NCBI GenBank assembly: GCA_964612485.1
Contig: CAZTFF010000006.1
Location: forward strand, 1 to 64,000
From: JAFGNV01 sp964612485
Lineage (GTDB): Bacteria; Chloroflexota; Anaerolineae; 4572-78; J111
Direction of reading: 5' to 3'
DNA: 64,000 bases
Shown in pieces: positions 62,966-64,000 of this stretch. The translations under genes and the position numbers were made by a program. A model generated the notes under the pieces. The model was not told where the DNA came from. It worked only from the letters and a program-made list of their open reading frames with translations, and did no database searches. Within the stretch, counting starts at the first letter, position 1, and the number at the start of each line of letters is the position of its first letter.

Positions 62966-63020
62966 AGACGACCGGCGACTGACGACCGACCACTAAATCT
63001 TTCCGGTGGTCAGTGGCCTG
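62966..63020. repeat. GGTCAGTGG/GGTCGTC dispersed repeat
   Basis: Words CGACCGGCGACTGACGACCG and GGTGGTCAGTGGCC match the intragenic repeat at 3861-3912. It fills most of the 83-bp gap between two convergent genes. Confidence 0.65.
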
Positions 63021-63047
63021 GTGGCTTTAATCTGTGGACGAACCGGC

Positions 63048-64000
63048 CTATTCATAGGCCAGCACTTCCCGCACGGTTACGCGGGAGGCATTCCAGGCGG
63101 GGATAAAACTGGCAACAGCGGCCAGTACAATTACCAAAATCAACCAGATGCCCGCACCTTCAAGAGAAAAAACGTTGTCGAGCGAAGTATTCAAAAACTG
63201 TTCGCCGATGGCCTTGCCCAACAACCAACTGAGCGGAAAGGCCAGCAGCGCGCCGGCCAGCCAACTGATCAGGCCGATCAGCACCCCTTCTAAGATAAAG
63301 ATGCGCCGCACCGATGGGTTAGACGCGCCAATGGCTCGCATCACGCCAATCTCCCGAATGCGCTCGATCACGTTGATGCTCATGGTGCCCATCAAGCCCA
63401 GGCCGCCAATCACGGCCAGCAAAAAGGCCATGCTCAGCAGCAGCACCACAATCACTTCAAAAAACGCGCCCACTTCGGCCATTTCTTCTTCAATTTTGGC
63501 GGTGGCGCCTACATCCATGCCGATGTAGTCAAAATGGTCTTCCATGGCCCGGGCCACTTTGGTCTGCGTAGCGAGATCGTGCGTTTCGGTGGTGGCAAAG
63601 ACCCAGGCCCCCCGGCCCACGCTGTTGGTCAGGCGGGTAAAATAATCGTAGTTGGCAAACATGGTGGCTATCGGCATGCCGCCGGTGGCAATGCCCACAA
63701 TCTGCCAGGTGGTTTCTTTGCCTTCGATTTTGAGGATAACTTCACTACCCACTCGCAAATCGGGTTCATCGCGCAGCATGATGGAATTGACGATCAACGC
63801 GTTTTCATCCTCAGGCAGCAGCCAGCGGCCTTCAACAATAGTGGGGTTGACCAGGTGGGTATCGGCGGGCGGCGCGTACAAAATAATATTGTCGCTGCTG
63901 GTGCCGTCGGGGCGCTGCCGGCGGGCATTGTAAAAGGCCCACACTTCGGCCTGATCCACGCCGGGCACTCTGAGCGTTTCGCGGGTAATGCGTTCAATGC
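63048..64000 (-). CDS. ABC-transporter permease of the FtsX/MacB type (partial, 5' end outside window)
   Basis: The frame is open to the right edge, so the N-terminal part is missing; about 317 residues are seen. They hold an outer MacB-like domain (ITRETLRVPGVDQAEVWAFYN...), then three membrane helices (VGAFFEVIVVLLLSMAFLL, an ILEGVLIGLISWLAGALLA helix and a C-terminal one) with the cytoplasmic signature ERIREIGVMRAIGASNPSVRRIFILEG. The end is VREVLAYE, usual for MacB/LolC permeases. It exports or transmits force to outer-face targets with an ATPase not in this window. Confidence 0.85.
   Translation of the reverse strand, partial: IERITRETLRVPGVDQAEVWAFYNARRQRPDGTSSDNIILYAPPADTHLVNPTIVEGRWLLPEDENALIVNSIMLRDEPDLRVGSEVILKIEGKETTWQIVGIATGGMPIATMFANYDYFTRLTNSVGRGAWVFATTETHDLATQTKVARAMEDHFDYIGMDVGATAKIEEEMAEVGAFFEVIVVLLLSMAFLLAVIGGLGLMGTMSINVIERIREIGVMRAIGASNPSVRRIFILEGVLIGLISWLAGALLAFPLSWLLGKAIGEQFLNTSLDNVFSLEGAGIWLILVIVLAAVASFIPAWNASRVTVREVLAYE

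Overview
The window is a bacterial genome fragment that most resembles Chloroflexota (Anaerolineae/Caldilineae-like), probably a metagenome-assembled scaffold. Pointers are the glycosyltransferase-C-like membrane proteins of the PTPS-related family, TrmFO, the tig-clpP-clpX order, many TolB/PD40 propeller and SH3b/LysM surface proteins with Thr/Pro linkers, an RND pump without an outer-membrane partner, and many short dispersed palindromic repeats. This placement is an inference from gene content; there is no rRNA gene here. A run of exactly 100 N at 54924-55023 marks a scaffold gap.

Layout. (1) 7744 down to the left edge, minus strand: a tight operon of an HD-domain protein, a 72-residue stand-alone histidine-kinase-like H-box protein, two GT-C-like membrane proteins, a response-regulator receiver with a C-terminal membrane anchor, a third GT-C-like protein and a zinc-ribbon/LysM protein cut by the edge. 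Three short repeats sit in frame inside two of these genes. (2) 8064-12015, plus: a membrane-anchored pentapeptide-repeat protein, a secreted glycosidase-propeller fusion and a small EamA-like membrane protein. (3) 12025-16754, minus: a PD40 propeller protein, rsmD and an SH3b/PD40 lipoprotein. (4) 16920-22329, minus: a MarR regulator, a lipoprotein adaptor and an RND pump. (5) 22578-27473, plus: a B12-binding sensor, a histidine kinase and a 7TM hybrid kinase. (6) A site-2 protease (minus), then a Ser/Thr kinase-ATPase-TPR giant with a DinB-like protein, a PfkB kinase and an alpha/beta hydrolase. (7) tig-clpP-clpX (minus). (8) A GAF histidine kinase with a NarL-type regulator, then an orphan receiver. 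(9) 41830-50412: a complex-I-like membrane-bound [NiFe] hydrogenase (J, K, L, M/N, A, B, C, D, H and I-like subunits) with its maturation protease. (10) 50474-54530, minus: a NicO-type nickel transporter fused to a propeller, an acetoacetate-decarboxylase-like protein and an SDR. (11) A 793-bp gene-poor stretch with a GC-rich palindromic element and a 22-bp-phased array of tetO-like palindromes around the gap. (12) trmFO, histidine kinase, aminotransferase and SpoU methyltransferase; then a cysteine-less disulfide-oxidoreductase relative, a small zinc protein with a probably leaderless mRNA, a methyltransferase, a VOC protein and a FtsX/MacB-type permease cut by the right edge.

How it fits together. 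The hydrogenase has both nickel-binding CxxC motifs, a cleavable C-terminal tail, a matching protease and a nearby nickel-uptake gene, but no NADH module. That suggests ferredoxin-linked H2 metabolism that builds an ion gradient. The rest is rich in signalling, with five histidine kinases, four receiver proteins or domains and a Ser/Thr kinase. The most unusual candidates are the H-box/anchored-receiver operon, the phased palindrome array and the nickel transporter-propeller fusion.
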